DNA of 64,000 nt, taken from Macrobrachium rosenbergii (taxonomy: Eukaryota > Arthropoda > Malacostraca > Decapoda > Palaemonidae). The notes under the pieces were generated by a model. That model did not search any database. It had not been told where the DNA came from and saw nothing but the letters and a program-made list of their open reading frames with translations. Below, one piece after another: positions 63,913 through 64,000 of this stretch; positions within the stretch are counted from its first letter, which is position 1, and each line of letters opens with the position of its first letter. Location of the stretch: assembly GCF_040412425.1 (NCBI RefSeq), contig NC_089743.1:82514971-82578970 (forward strand), given 5' to 3'. The position numbers were made by a program, and so were the translations under genes.

Positions 63913-64000
63913 TACTTATAGAGGGAATACTGCGCTAACTTTAACTTATAGATGTGAAGTGTGCGTGTTCAAGGAAACTAAAGAAAGAAAGCTGAGGATA
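63913..64000 (+). mobile_element. LINE relic resumed right of nested SINE
   Basis: ALTLTYRCEVCVFKETK (about 63932-63982) matches the PTLTYGCEVW block that directly follows the MY-G segment in this LINE family, so the element continues across the SINE. It runs off the right edge of the window. Confidence 0.82.

Overview
This 64 kb window reads as non-coding, repeat-rich nuclear DNA from an animal, most likely a decapod crustacean. Three things point there: very long pure (TA)n, (GA)n and (AC)n microsatellites every few kilobases; decayed non-LTR retrotransposons (LINEs) on both strands; and short interspersed families (a tRNA-derived SINE, a multi-hairpin element, a repeat sharing a GAA-tailed 3' end with a LINE) that I recognise from memory as typical of decapod sequence. 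The last point rests on memory and was not checked. I found no bacterial-type operon, CRISPR array, viral genome or intact host gene. Nearly every open frame over 60 codons is a translated microsatellite, a shadow on a LINE relic, or an unremarkable frame in AT-rich DNA.

Layout. 1-3.4 kb: an antisense LINE relic, a triplicated short module woven into microsatellites, and a sense LINE relic with an internal tandem repeat. 3.4-9 kb: mostly unrecognised DNA, a 44-bp triple repeat, the multi-hairpin element (5.77-6.17 kb) and a 75-bp duplication. 9-10.4 kb: a foldback of about 545 bp with microsatellites inside both arms, then a LINE reverse-transcriptase fragment. 11.6-12.1 kb: a degenerate minisatellite. 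15.1-18.9 kb: a TIR element beside (TA)n, a probable antisense LINE fragment, a LINE with a 53-bp expansion, and two SINEs. 20-24 kb: a SINE, an inverted repeat and an antisense LINE whose catalytic-motif region became a (GA)n-rich tandem array. 27-29 kb: two inverted-repeat structures and long trinucleotide arrays. 33.6-34.8 kb: a 1.2 kb element with 31-bp terminal inverted repeats. 36.4-37.6 kb: a minisatellite of about 33 bp with roughly 35 copies. 42-49 kb: tandem duplications, microsatellites, a tRNA-like SINE and two convergent LINE fragments. 49.1-53.6 kb: nothing recognisable. 53.6-54.5 kb: a LINE fragment and a short element sharing the 3' tail of the 48.3 kb LINE. 58.7-59.3 kb: an 8-copy minisatellite of about 70 bp. 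60-64 kb: microsatellites, two SINEs in direct orientation, and a long LINE relic interrupted by a third SINE whose LINE frame resumes on the far side.

No genes act together here. The recurring theme is how parts combine: microsatellites sit at the ends or centres of mobile-element modules, and in three separate LINE relics a short segment has expanded in tandem, each time in the C-terminal half of the reverse transcriptase or just downstream of it. Host exons cannot be excluded, because short exons in AT-rich DNA are not visible by eye.
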